Below, piece after piece: positions 7,679 through 16,628 of a stretch of DNA of 44,713 nucleotides. The stretch comes from Kofleriaceae bacterium (GTDB lineage: Bacteria; Myxococcota_A; Polyangia; Haliangiales; Haliangiaceae). Under the pieces are notes generated by a model. It saw only the letters and a list, made by a program, of their open reading frames with translations. It had not been told where the DNA came from and did no database searches. The stretch covers positions 1-44,713 of the forward strand of contig JABFXX010000155.1 of the NCBI GenBank assembly GCA_013368795.1. Direction: 5' to 3'. The position numbers and the translations under genes were made by a program. Within the stretch, counting starts at the first letter, position 1; each line of letters starts with the position of its first letter.

Positions 7679-8560
7679 GTGGCGACCACCAAGGGCATTA
7701 TCCTCGCGGGCGGTAGCGGCACACGCCTCTACCCGTTGACGTCGGTGGTGTCGAAGCAGCTCCTGCCTGTCTACGACAAGCCGATGATCCACTACCCGCT
7801 CGGCACGCTGATGCTGGGCGGCATCCGCGAGGTCCTCGTGATCTCGACGCCGACCGACCTGCCGCGGTTCAAGGACCTGCTGAAGGACGGCAGTCAGTGG
7901 GGCATCTCGATCGACTACGCCGAGCAGCCGCGCCCCGAGGGCATCGCCCAGGCGTTCCTCGTCGGCGAGAAGTTCGTCGGTAGCGACAACGTCACGCTGA
8001 TCCTCGGCGACAACATCTTCTACGGCCACGAGCTCGGCACGCAGCTCGCGCGCCGCGTCGCCGAGAACGACGGCGCGACCGTGTTCGCCTACCCCGTTCG
8101 CGATCCCGAGCGCTACGGCGTCGCCGAATTCGATGCCGCGGGCAAGGTCGTGTCGATCGAGGAGAAGCCGAAGCAGCCGAAGTCGAACTTCGCGGTGACC
8201 GGCCTCTACATCTACGACAACCAGGTCGTCGACATCGCGCGCAACCTGAAGCCGAGCCCGCGCGGCGAGCTCGAGATCACCGACGTCAACAAGGCCTACC
8301 TCGCGCAGGGCAAGCTGCACGCGCACGTGCTGTCGCGCGGCAACGCGTGGCTCGACACCGGCACGCACGACTCGCTGCTCGAGGCGGCGAACTTCGTCTC
8401 TGTCGTCGAGAAGCGCCAGGGCCTCAAGATCAGCTGCGTCGAGGAAATCGCGTACCGACTCGGCTACATCGACGGCAACGCCCTGACCGCGCTCGCCGCG
8501 CAGCTCAAGGGCAGCGACTACGCGAAGTACCTGCTCGACGTCGTCGAGCACCGCAAATAG
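7679..8560 (+). CDS. rmlA: Glucose-1-phosphate thymidylyltransferase RmlA
   Basis: A 293-residue protein, the usual RmlA length. It has the nucleotide-binding loop [13 protein letters not shown], the sugar-binding [13 protein letters not shown] segment, [10 protein letters not shown] with the metal-binding Asp, and [20 protein letters not shown]. It converts dTTP and glucose-1-phosphate to dTDP-glucose, the first step towards dTDP-L-rhamnose for surface polysaccharide. The start is GTG 7679. It heads a compact rmlACDB operon, with rmlC starting 2 bp after its stop, and it follows the phosphotransferase gene by 26 bp, so read-through from upstream is possible. Confidence 0.95.
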   Translation: MATTKGIILAGGSGTRLYPLTSVVSKQLLPVYDKPMIHYPLGTLMLGGIREVLVISTPTDLPRFKDLLKDGSQWGISIDYAEQPRPEGIAQAFLVGEKFVGSDNVTLILGDNIFYGHELGTQLARRVAENDGATVFAYPVRDPERYGVAEFDAAGKVVSIEEKPKQPKSNFAVTGLYIYDNQVVDIARNLKPSPRGELEITDVNKAYLAQGKLHAHVLSRGNAWLDTGTHDSLLEAANFVSVVEKRQGLKISCVEEIAYRLGYIDGNALTALAAQLKGSDYAKYLLDVVEHRK

Positions 8561-8562
8561 CA

Positions 8563-9117
8563 ATGAAGGCAATCGAGACCACCCTGCCGGGCGTCGTGCT
8601 GCTCGAGCTCGACGTGTTCGGCGATCACCGCGGCCGGTTCATGGAGACCTATCGCCGCGAGCGCTACGAGGCGCTCGGCGTTGGCGTCGGCCTCGAGTTC
8701 GTCCAGGACAACTTCTCCTCGTCGGCAAAGGGCATCCTGCGCGGCCTCCATCACCAGCTGACAAAGCCGCAGGGCAAGCTCGTCCACGTCACGCGCGGTG
8801 AGGTGTTCGACGTCGCGGTCGACATCCGGCGCGGCTCGCCGACGTTCGGCAAGTGGTTCGGCGCGACGCTATCGGCCGACAACCACATGCAGATGTGGAT
8901 CCCGCCCGGCTTCGCGCACGGCTTCGTCGTGCTCTCCGACCAGGCCGACTTCGTCTACAAGGTGACCGCGGTCTACGACCCTGCAGACGATCGCTCGATC
9001 CGGTGGAACGATCCGGACCTCGCGATCCGCTGGCCGATCGAGAGCCCGACGCTGTCGGCGCGCGATCAGGCGGCGAAGCCGCTGCGCGAGTCCGAGCTCC
9101 CGGCGTACGTGCCATGA
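8563..9117 (+). CDS. rmlC: dTDP-4-dehydrorhamnose 3,5-epimerase RmlC
   Basis: A 184-residue cupin-fold epimerase. It shows FGDHRGRFMETY, the FVQDNFSSSAKGILRGLHHQ region with the catalytic-site His, FDVAVDIRRGSPTFGKW and the IPPGFAHGFVVLS strand typical of RmlC. The common RGLHYQ motif reads RGLHHQ here. It epimerises C3 and C5 of dTDP-4-keto-6-deoxyglucose. The ATG at 8563 lies 2 bp after the rmlA stop; the stop overlaps the rmlD start as ATGA (9114-9117), a sign of translational coupling. Confidence 0.95.
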   Translation: MKAIETTLPGVVLLELDVFGDHRGRFMETYRRERYEALGVGVGLEFVQDNFSSSAKGILRGLHHQLTKPQGKLVHVTRGEVFDVAVDIRRGSPTFGKWFGATLSADNHMQMWIPPGFAHGFVVLSDQADFVYKVTAVYDPADDRSIRWNDPDLAIRWPIESPTLSARDQAAKPLRESELPAYVP

Positions 9118-9965
9118 AGATCCTCGTCGCAGGCGGCAAGGGCCAGCTCGGCCGCGCACTGTCGCGGCGCGGCGTGGCCGCGGGCCATGACGTCACGGCG
9201 CCCGATGTCGAACACCTCGATCTCCGCGACGCACGCGCCGTGGCGCAGGCGATCTCCGGCGGATTCGACGTCGCGATCAACGCCGCGGCGTACACGGCCG
9301 TCGACAAGGCCGAGACCGAGCGCGATGCCGCGTTCGCGATCAACGAGGCCGGTGCGGCGAACCTCGCACGCGCGTGCGCCGAGCGTGGCGTCCGCTTGCT
9401 GCACGTGTCGACCGACTACGTGTTCGACGGCACGTCGACGCGCCCGTATCGCGAGGACGATCCGATCGCGCCGCTCGGCGTCTACGGCGAGAGCAAGGCG
9501 GCGGGCGAGCGAGAGGTCCGCGCCGCGGGCGGCACCGTCGTCCGCACGTCGTGGCTGTTCGAGGCCAAGGGCCCGAGCTTCGTCCACACGATGCTGCGCC
9601 TCGCGAAAGACCGGCCGGTCCTGCGCGTCGTCGCCGACCAGCACGGCTGCCCGACGTGGGCCGACGACCTCGCCGACGGCCTCTACGCGCTCGCGGCACA
9701 GCGCACGCTCGATGGCGTCTATCACTACTGCAACGCCGAGCCGACGACCTGGCATGCGTTCGCGACCGCGATCGTCGACGAGGCTCGCAAGCACCGCGCA
9801 GTGGCGTGCGAGCGCATCGACGCGATCACGACCGCCGAGTACCCGACGCCGGCGCGCCGTCCCGCGTACTCCGTTCTCGATACGTCGCGCATCCGCGCGC
9901 TCGGCATCGTGCCGCCGTCGTGGCGGCGCGGCCTCGCCGAGGTAGTTGCTCAGGAGATGGCATGA
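9114..9965 (+). CDS. rmlD: dTDP-4-dehydrorhamnose reductase RmlD
   Basis: A 283-residue short-chain dehydrogenase/reductase. It has an N-terminal nucleotide-binding motif GGKGQLGRAL, the NAAAYTAVDKAE segment, STDYVFDG, and the catalytic YGESKAAGE (YxxxK). These are standard RmlD signatures. It reduces dTDP-4-keto-L-rhamnose to dTDP-L-rhamnose, the last step of the pathway. It overlaps rmlC and rmlB by 4 bp each (ATGA), so all four rml genes should be translated as one unit. Confidence 0.95.
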   Translation: MKILVAGGKGQLGRALSRRGVAAGHDVTAPDVEHLDLRDARAVAQAISGGFDVAINAAAYTAVDKAETERDAAFAINEAGAANLARACAERGVRLLHVSTDYVFDGTSTRPYREDDPIAPLGVYGESKAAGEREVRAAGGTVVRTSWLFEAKGPSFVHTMLRLAKDRPVLRVVADQHGCPTWADDLADGLYALAAQRTLDGVYHYCNAEPTTWHAFATAIVDEARKHRAVACERIDAITTAEYPTPARRPAYSVLDTSRIRALGIVPPSWRRGLAEVVAQEMA

Positions 9966-10993
9966 CAAGACGGATCGTCGTCACCGGCGGGGCTGGATTC
10001 ATCGGCTTCAACTACGTCCGCGAGCTGCTCGCCGCGGAGCCCGCGACCGAGGTGATCGTCGTCGACAAGCTGACGTACGCCGGCAACCCTCGCTCGCTCG
10101 CCGAGCTCGCGGGCAACGCGCGCTTCAAGTTCGTCCGCGCCGACATCGCCGACAAGACCGCGATGCGCGAGCTGTTCGCATCGGCGCGCCCCGCCGCGAT
10201 CGTCCACTTCGCCGCGGAGAGCCACGTCGACCGCTCGATCGACGGCCCCGAGGACTTCATCCAGACCAACGTCGTCGGCACGTTCCACCTCCTCGAGGAA
10301 GCGCGCCGCTACCTGACCGAGCATCCCGATCCGGCGTTCCGGTTCCTTCACGTCTCGACCGACGAGGTGTTCGGCGCGCTCGGCCCGACCGGCAGCTTCG
10401 TCGAGACGACGCCGTACGATCCGCGCTCGCCCTACTCCGCGTCGAAGGCCGCAAGCGATCACCTCGTCAGCGCGTACGTCCACACGTACAAGTTCCCCGC
10501 GCTCACGACGAACTGCTCGAACAACTACGGTCCGTACCAGTTCCCCGAGAAGCTCATCCCGCTGACGATCGCGAACGCGCTCGCCGGCAAGAAGCTCCCC
10601 GTCTACGGCAAGGGCGAGAACGTCCGCGACTGGATCTACGTGACCGATCACTGCGCCGCGGTCCGCGCGGTGCTCGCGAACGGCCGCATCGGCGAGTGCT
10701 ACCTCGTCGGCTCGCGCAACGAGCAGAAGAACATCGACGTCGTCCACCGCATCTGCGACACGCTCGACGTCCTGCACCCCGCGGGCGCGCCGCACCGCAA
10801 GCTGATCGAGTTCGTCACCGATCGCCCGGGCCACGACTTCCGCTACTCGATCGACCCGTCGAAGATCGAGCGCGAGGTCGGCTGGCGCGCGTCGGTCAAC
10901 TTCGACGAGGGCATCCGCAAGACGATCGAGTGGTACCTCGCAAACCGTGCGTGGACCGACGCCATCCGCTCCGGCGAGTATCAGCGCAGCTAG
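9962..10993 (+). CDS. rmlB: dTDP-glucose 4,6-dehydratase RmlB
   Basis: A 343-residue extended SDR enzyme. The NAD-binding motif GGAGFIG is at residues 9-15, the catalytic STDEVFG (Thr133, Asp134, Glu135) and YSASK (Tyr158, Lys162) are intact, and NCSNNYGPYQFPEKLIPL is the family hallmark. It makes dTDP-4-keto-6-deoxyglucose, the second step of the rhamnose pathway, although its gene is last in the operon. The ATG overlaps the rmlD stop. The exchanger gene starts 36 bp later. Confidence 0.95.
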   Translation: MTRRIVVTGGAGFIGFNYVRELLAAEPATEVIVVDKLTYAGNPRSLAELAGNARFKFVRADIADKTAMRELFASARPAAIVHFAAESHVDRSIDGPEDFIQTNVVGTFHLLEEARRYLTEHPDPAFRFLHVSTDEVFGALGPTGSFVETTPYDPRSPYSASKAASDHLVSAYVHTYKFPALTTNCSNNYGPYQFPEKLIPLTIANALAGKKLPVYGKGENVRDWIYVTDHCAAVRAVLANGRIGECYLVGSRNEQKNIDVVHRICDTLDVLHPAGAPHRKLIEFVTDRPGHDFRYSIDPSKIEREVGWRASVNFDEGIRKTIEWYLANRAWTDAIRSGEYQRS

Positions 10994-11029
10994 TGGCGCG
11001 GCAGGCGCCGGCTTGCGACACTCAGGGCG

Positions 11030-12049
11030 TTGGCGACGATCTTCGACATCACGCTGCTGGTCCTCGGCATCGCGATCCTCTACTGGGGCGCCGAGTGGTT
11101 GATCCGGGGCTCGGCGTCGATGGCGCGTGCGCTCGGCGTGAAGCCGCTCGTGATCGGCCTCACGGTCGTCGCCTACGGCACGAGCGCGCCCGAGCTCGCG
11201 GTCGCGACGCGCGCCGCGCTCCAGCACAGCCAGCCGATCGCGCTCGGCACCGTCATCGGCTCGTGCGCTGCGAATATCTCGCTGATCCTCGGCCTGACGG
11301 CGCTGATCGCGCCGCCGACCGTCGACGGCCGCATCATCCGCCGCGAGGTCCCGGTGCTCGTCGGCTCGGCGATCGCGGTGCCGCTGCTGTTCCGCAACGG
11401 CGTGCTGTCGCGGCTCGAGGGCGGCCTGCTCGTCTTGTGCGCGGTCGTGTTCACGATCGTGACGCTGTCGGTGTCCGCGAGCATGGACCTCGACATGGAG
11501 GACGACGACGAACCGTCCGGCGGATCGTCAGCATCGATGTCTCGCGCGTCGAGCGCAGAGGAGAGCGGCACGTCGATCGGCGGCAAAGGCCGGCCGCGCG
11601 CGAGTCACCTCGGCTCGATCATGATGAGCACGTTCGGTCTCGCGCTCCTGCTCGCAGGCAGCTACCTGTTCGTCCGCGGCGGCCGCGGGATCGCCGCCGA
11701 AGCCGGGATGTCGGAGCGCATGCTCGGCCTCACGGTGATCTCGATCGGCTGCGCCCTGCCCGAGCTGATCGGCTCGCTCGTGGCCGCATCGCGAGGCCAT
11801 GCCGCGCTCGCGGTCGGCTCCGTGATCGGCTCGAACTTGCTCAACGTCTTCTTGGTACTGGGGGTCACGGCTTATTTGCGGCCGATCCACCTGGGCGAGC
11901 GCATGCACGTGGTCGATCTCGTCGGCCTCGTCGTGATCACGCTGCTCGGCGTCCTCACGCTGCGCGGCTCGCGTAAAATCACCAGGTTAGAGGGTGCGCT
12001 GCTCGTCGCCGCCTACGTCGCTTTCATCGTCTGTGCGGCGATCCTGTAA
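11030..12049 (+). CDS. Calcium/sodium:cation antiporter, CaCA family (YrbG-like)
   Basis: A 339-residue membrane protein with about ten TM segments and both alpha repeats. Repeat 1 has AYGTSAPELAVATRAAL followed by GTVIGSCAANISLILG; repeat 2 has IGCALPELIGSLVAASR followed by VGSVIGSNLLNVFLVLG. The acidic residues in TSAPE and ALPE are the expected cation ligands; the second copy has lost the usual GTS (reads GCA). The cytoplasmic loop (about 150-195) is acidic then Ser-rich, as in exchangers of this family. The start is TTG 11030, chosen as the only one keeping the first TM. It probably exchanges Ca2+ or Na+ against protons or Na+; the exact ions are not predictable. Confidence 0.88.
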   Translation: MATIFDITLLVLGIAILYWGAEWLIRGSASMARALGVKPLVIGLTVVAYGTSAPELAVATRAALQHSQPIALGTVIGSCAANISLILGLTALIAPPTVDGRIIRREVPVLVGSAIAVPLLFRNGVLSRLEGGLLVLCAVVFTIVTLSVSASMDLDMEDDDEPSGGSSASMSRASSAEESGTSIGGKGRPRASHLGSIMMSTFGLALLLAGSYLFVRGGRGIAAEAGMSERMLGLTVISIGCALPELIGSLVAASRGHAALAVGSVIGSNLLNVFLVLGVTAYLRPIHLGERMHVVDLVGLVVITLLGVLTLRGSRKITRLEGALLVAAYVAFIVCAAIL

Positions 12050-12180
12050 CGAAGCGAAACAAACGGGAGTGATCGATACCCGACCATCTCGCTGACTGCG
12101 ACTGGATACATCGGTCGGGCGAGCCAAAGACAGAGGTGGGTGCTTTCTCCACTCGCATGCCCCCGGATAGAAAGGCCGGC

Positions 12181-13554
12181 ATGCACCGCAACTTCGCCGT
12201 CATGGCGGCTCTGACCGTGGGGATGGTCAGCAGTGCCGCCTTCGCTGCTCCGCGCGGTTCCTACAAGTGGACCGACGACTCGCTGCAGAACGCAGTGTAC
12301 GTGGCGCCAAACCCGGCGGCGGTCTCGCATGTCATCTACCTCAACAACTGCAAGCCGAACGGCTGCCAGCTGAAGCCCGGCCAGAACAACGCGACGACGA
12401 ACACGTCGACCATCCCGCAGTCCAACTCGGTCGTGCAGCCGTTCACCGGCAGCGACGCGACGTGGAATGCGGTCGTCCAGTGCGTCAAGCAGACGTACGC
12501 CGACTTCGACGTCCAGATCGTCACGGAGCGCCCGACGAGCGGCAACTACCACATGGCGATCGTCGCCGGCACGCCCGGCAACGTGCAGCAGGGCAACGGC
12601 GTTCTCGGCGTGTCGCCGTTCTCGTGCGGCTACATCTCGAACGCGATCTCGTTCACGTTCGCGAACCTCATCTCGAACGACGTCGACGAGATCTGCTGGA
12701 CGGTCTCGCAGGAGACCGCGCACTCGTGGGGCCTCGACCACAAGTACGACAACCGCGACCCGATGACGTATCTCGAGACGGGTCCGACGCGGAAGTCGTT
12801 CCAGAACGCGGCCGGCGTGTGCGGCGAGTACAACGCGCGCCAGTGCAGCTGCAGCTATCAGGGCACCGGCACCGCGAAGATGAACAGCTACGCGGTCATC
12901 ATGCAGACGTTTGGCTCGAGCGCGCCGGACACCGTGCCGCCGAGCGTCACGATCACGTTCCCGACCGAGGGCACGCAGGTCAACGCGGGCTTCCCGGTCA
13001 AGACGACGGTCACCGACGACCGCACCGTCGAGAAGGTCACGTTCAAGCTCGATGGCGCCGAGATCAAGACGCTGACGGACGCGCCGTTCAACTTCCAGGC
13101 GCCGACCAACCTCGGCCAGGGCAAGCACAAGGTCGAGGTCACCGCGGTCGATCGCGGCGGCAACGCGACGACGTCGACGGTCAACGTCACGTTCGGCACG
13201 GTCTGCACCGACGACAGCGAGTGCACGACCGACGGCGAGGTCTGCGTCGAGGGTCACTGCGTCGCCGGTCCGAGCTCGGAAGGCGGCCTCGGCACGCCCT
13301 GCGAGGCCAACAGCGACTGCGTGTCGGGCCAGTGCGCAGAAGACAGCTCGAACAGCTACTGCGTCGAGTCGTGCGATACCGCGGCGAGCGCGTGCCCGAG
13401 CGGCTTCGCGTGCCTCGGCGATGGCGCGAGCGGCGTGTGCTGGCCGTCGAATGGCGACGGTGGTGGCTGCAGCACGAGCGGCAACCACGGCGCATCGCTG
13501 CTCGTGCTCGGGCTCGGTGCGATCCTGATCACTCGCAAGCGCCGCCGCGCATAA
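12181..13554 (+). CDS. Secreted metzincin-like protein with MYXO-CTERM-like tail, paralogue 1 of 4
   Basis: A 457-residue protein. A signal peptide (residues 1-22) ends in SSAAFA. A Cys-containing N-terminal domain (about 45-245) carries QETAHSWGLDH (177-187) and DPMTY (193-197), which align with the metzincin zinc motif HExxHxxGxxH and Met-turn, except that the first His is Gln177 (codon CAG 12709-12711). An Ig-like domain follows (about 252-340), then two Cys-rich modules of the C-x5-C type, a GGGC motif, a hydrophobic segment and KRRRA, a MYXO-CTERM-like sorting tail. Protease activity is uncertain because one zinc ligand is replaced. ATG 12181 gives a clean signal peptide and has AAAGG upstream; an earlier in-frame GTG at 12136 would add 15 residues before it. 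First of four tandem paralogues. Confidence 0.85.
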   Translation: MHRNFAVMAALTVGMVSSAAFAAPRGSYKWTDDSLQNAVYVAPNPAAVSHVIYLNNCKPNGCQLKPGQNNATTNTSTIPQSNSVVQPFTGSDATWNAVVQCVKQTYADFDVQIVTERPTSGNYHMAIVAGTPGNVQQGNGVLGVSPFSCGYISNAISFTFANLISNDVDEICWTVSQETAHSWGLDHKYDNRDPMTYLETGPTRKSFQNAAGVCGEYNARQCSCSYQGTGTAKMNSYAVIMQTFGSSAPDTVPPSVTITFPTEGTQVNAGFPVKTTVTDDRTVEKVTFKLDGAEIKTLTDAPFNFQAPTNLGQGKHKVEVTAVDRGGNATTSTVNVTFGTVCTDDSECTTDGEVCVEGHCVAGPSSEGGLGTPCEANSDCVSGQCAEDSSNSYCVESCDTAASACPSGFACLGDGASGVCWPSNGDGGGCSTSGNHGASLLVLGLGAILITRKRRRA

Positions 13555-13650
13555 CGCGAAGCAGCACACACGTTTGCACACGGGTCGCTACCTCACGGGG
13601 CGGCCCGTCGCCGTTTCGGGCGCCGGCTCCGTCGAGTAGAGTCGCCGCCC

Positions 13651-15072
13651 ATGCGTGGTCTAGCTGGACTGGCCGTTCTCCTTCTCGCAACTTCCTCCGC
13701 GCAAGCAGAAGCGCCTCGGCCGCGGCTCGAGCGCGTCCTGACCAAGGTCGACCTGAGCGCCGTCCCGTACGTCGTCAACAGCAAGACGATCTTCCTCAAC
13801 CGCTGCGCCGGCGGCTGCACGCTGACGTTCGGCAGCACCGACTCGCGCACCAACCAGTCGCAGATCGGCCAGGGCACGCTGTCGGCGTTCTCCTACGGCG
13901 ACGCGTCGTGGAACGCGGTCAAGCAGTGCATGGTCGACACGTTCTCGCGGTTCAACGTCGAGATCACCGACGTCGATCCGGGTCCGAACGTCGAGCACTT
14001 CGAGGTGATGGTCGCCGGCACGCCGACGCAGATCGGCTTGCCGAACGGCGTCGGCGGCATCGCCGAGTACCCGTGCAACGGACCCGGTGCGTGCGAGAAG
14101 TACATCCCGAACTCGATCGCGTTCGCGTTCGCGGGGGTCTACGGCGATTCGGGCCAGCGCGACCTCGAGATCTGCGCGACCGCCGCGCAGGAGATCGCGC
14201 ACGTGTTCACGCTCGATCACGTCCAGGATCCGAGCGACCCGATGACGTACGCGCCGTACAGCGGCATGCGTCAGTTCAAGGACAACGTCTACTGCGGCAG
14301 CGATTGCTTCAGCGGGCGCACGTCGTTCAACGAGCCGTGTGGCGGCGCCGCCAACAACAACGATCCCCAGCGTCACCGGTGCTGGAGCACGGGCACGTCG
14401 ATCCAAGACGACGTCAAGATCCTGACCGCGCTGTTCGGCCCGGCCGGTGCGAAGGCGCCGACGCTCAAGATGACGAACCCGCTGAATAACTCGACGATGC
14501 CGCCCGGCTTCCCGGTCAACGTCGAGTGCACGTCGTCGGACCAGGTCCAGGAGGTCAATCTCAAGGTCGACGGCCTGATGCTCGGCTCGCTCACGGCGCC
14601 GCCGTACACGTTCATGGTGAACGCGCTGGCCGATGGTCCGCACAAGATCCAGGTCGTGTGCGCGTCGAAGCTCCAGGCGATCTCGACGGCGACCGCGAAC
14701 ATCCTCGTCGGTCGCGCGTGCACCGACGATGCGATGTGCCAGGAGAACTACTTCTGCTGGCAGGGCGCGTGCGTCGCCGGCCAGGATGCGCCCGGCGGTC
14801 TCGGCGCTGCGTGCAACGACAACCCCGAGTGCGTCAGCGGCGTGTGCGCGACCGACGGCGATCGCAGCGCGTGCATCATCGGCTGCGACGTCTCGTCGAA
14901 CAATTGCCCGCCCGGCTTTGGCTGCCTCGACTCGGGCGGCGGCAACGGCCTTTGCTGGGAGGGCTACGAGCCGGACGCCGGATGCTGCTCGACCGGCGGT
15001 GGAAACCCCGGCGCGATCCTGTTCGGCATCGGCATCTTTGCGGCCCTGGTCACGCGTCGAAATCGCCGGTAG
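13651..15072 (+). CDS. Secreted metzincin-like protein with MYXO-CTERM-like tail, paralogue 2 of 4
   Basis: A 473-residue protein with the same architecture as its upstream neighbour. There is a signal peptide (about 1-19, ending SSAQA), a core domain with QEIAHVFTLDH (180-190) and DPMTY (196-200), an Ig-like domain (about 270-350), two Cys-rich modules, a CCSTGGG motif, a hydrophobic segment and TRRNRR at the end. Gln180 (CAG 14188-14190) again takes the place of the first zinc His, and the metzincin Gly is Thr. The core shares ITDVDPG and NRCAGGC with paralogue 4 rather than with paralogues 1 and 3. Likely exported and anchored or sorted through the C-terminal tail; function unknown. Confidence 0.85.
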   Translation: MRGLAGLAVLLLATSSAQAEAPRPRLERVLTKVDLSAVPYVVNSKTIFLNRCAGGCTLTFGSTDSRTNQSQIGQGTLSAFSYGDASWNAVKQCMVDTFSRFNVEITDVDPGPNVEHFEVMVAGTPTQIGLPNGVGGIAEYPCNGPGACEKYIPNSIAFAFAGVYGDSGQRDLEICATAAQEIAHVFTLDHVQDPSDPMTYAPYSGMRQFKDNVYCGSDCFSGRTSFNEPCGGAANNNDPQRHRCWSTGTSIQDDVKILTALFGPAGAKAPTLKMTNPLNNSTMPPGFPVNVECTSSDQVQEVNLKVDGLMLGSLTAPPYTFMVNALADGPHKIQVVCASKLQAISTATANILVGRACTDDAMCQENYFCWQGACVAGQDAPGGLGAACNDNPECVSGVCATDGDRSACIIGCDVSSNNCPPGFGCLDSGGGNGLCWEGYEPDAGCCSTGGGNPGAILFGIGIFAALVTRRNRR

Positions 15073-15176
15073 TTCTCGCGGCTTGAGTCGCGGCGCGCGG
15101 ACCTCACGAGGGATCCGTAAATGCCAGCGATTTAGGGCTGGTTGGGCGTCCGCCGCCCGGGATATCTAGGGAGGCA

Positions 15177-16628
15177 ATGAGCCTTCGACTGGGTGTTGCC
15201 GCGCTCGTGGGTCTGGGTCTGAGCGTCGCTGCGGGCGCGGCGCATGCCGAACGTCCGCGGTCTGTCGTCGTGCCGCAGACCGGCGTCGGTCCGCTCGACC
15301 TCGGCACCGGCGCGATTCCGTACAACAAGATCTATCTCAATCCCTGCCTGCCGAACGGCTGCGTGATCTCGAGCGGCCAGTCGAATTCGATCACGAACAA
15401 GTGGCCGATCGGCGGCACGCGCACGCTGACGAAGTTCCCGTACGACGACGCGACCTGGCAGAAGGTCGTCGCCTGCGTGAAGGACACGTTCTCGCCGTTC
15501 AACGTCGAGATCGTGACGGACGATCCGTCGCCGGCGAACCACTTCGAGATCATGATCGCGGGACGACCGACTGACCTCGGCATGTCGAGCGCGATCGGCG
15601 GCGTCGCGCCCGGCGGCGCGCAGTGCGGTCAGTACCTCAACAACGCGCTCGTGTTCGACTTCGCGGCGGTGTGGAGCGGCGGTCAGACGACCTGCGATCA
15701 GTCCTGCATCGAGGAGACTTGCTCGACGGCGGCGCAGGAGATCGGTCACGCATGGTCGCTCGATCACGTGACGACCGCGGCCGACCCGATGACCTACAAC
15801 CCGTTCACCGGGCGCCGCTACTTCCAGAACATCGACGCCAAGTGCGGCTCCGACTGCGTCAACGGCATGCAGTACGGCCTGACCTGCGGCGGCCTCAACG
15901 GCCAGGAGCGCGTGTGCTTCCCGTGCACCGGCTCGACCACGCAGAACTCGTACGAGCTGATCGGCGACTTCTTCGGCTTTGGCCCGGGCACGCCGCCGAC
16001 GGTGAAGATCGATAACCCGAGGAATGGCGCCAACGTGATGGCGGGCTTCGCGGTCTCGTCGACGGCGGTCGACGATAGCGGGTTGCTGGCCAGGGTCGAG
16101 CTGACCGTCGACGGCATGAAGGTCGGCGAGCTCGCGAAGGGACCGTTCGTGTTCAACGCGCCGGCGAGCCTTGGCGACGGGACTCACAAGATCGAGGTCA
16201 CCGCGTACGACATGCATGGCACGCCGGGCAAGGCGTCGATCGATGTCTACATCGGCCCGCCGTGCGAGGCGGCGAGCGACTGCCAGCGCGACAGCGACGT
16301 CTGCATCGACGGTCGCTGCGTGCCCGGGCCGAGCGTCGACGGCGGCCTCGGCCAGAGCTGCACGACCGGTGCGGACTGTCTGTCGGGGCGCTGCGAGAGC
16401 GATGGCACGAACAGCGTCTGCGTCGAGGACTGCAGCGCGCCCGGCACCTGCCCCGGCGACTTCGGCTGCCTCGATATCGGCGCGGGCAACGGGGCCGGCA
16501 TCTGCTGGCCCGGCTACGACGATGGCTCCGGCGGCTGCGGCTGCGATAGCAATCGCCCCGGTGGTCCGGTGACGATGGGTCTTCTGTTCGGAGTCATGGT
16601 GTTCACATGGCGTCGCCGTCGTCGCTGA
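15177..16628 (+). CDS. Secreted metzincin-like protein with MYXO-CTERM-like tail, paralogue 3 of 4
   Basis: A 483-residue paralogue. The signal peptide (about 1-24) ends GAAHA. The core carries QEIGHAWSLDH (187-197) and DPMTY (203-207); Gln187 (CAG 15735-15737) replaces the first zinc His and Ser replaces Gly. An Ig-like domain (about 278-360), two Cys-rich modules, a GGCGC motif, a hydrophobic stretch and WRRRRR complete the protein. A strong ribosome binding site, GGGAGG, lies 4 bp before ATG 15177. N-terminal wording such as LPNGC and EIVTDDP groups it with paralogue 1. Its last 22 bp overlap the start of paralogue 4, so the two are probably translationally coupled. Confidence 0.85.
   Translation: MSLRLGVAALVGLGLSVAAGAAHAERPRSVVVPQTGVGPLDLGTGAIPYNKIYLNPCLPNGCVISSGQSNSITNKWPIGGTRTLTKFPYDDATWQKVVACVKDTFSPFNVEIVTDDPSPANHFEIMIAGRPTDLGMSSAIGGVAPGGAQCGQYLNNALVFDFAAVWSGGQTTCDQSCIEETCSTAAQEIGHAWSLDHVTTAADPMTYNPFTGRRYFQNIDAKCGSDCVNGMQYGLTCGGLNGQERVCFPCTGSTTQNSYELIGDFFGFGPGTPPTVKIDNPRNGANVMAGFAVSSTAVDDSGLLARVELTVDGMKVGELAKGPFVFNAPASLGDGTHKIEVTAYDMHGTPGKASIDVYIGPPCEAASDCQRDSDVCIDGRCVPGPSVDGGLGQSCTTGADCLSGRCESDGTNSVCVEDCSAPGTCPGDFGCLDIGAGNGAGICWPGYDDGSGGCGCDSNRPGGPVTMGLLFGVMVFTWRRRRR

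Noticed and set aside
12079..12119. CCCGACC...GGTCGGG inverted repeat as a terminator after the exchanger gene
   Set aside because: The loop is 27 bases and no T-run follows; more likely coincidence in GC-rich DNA.
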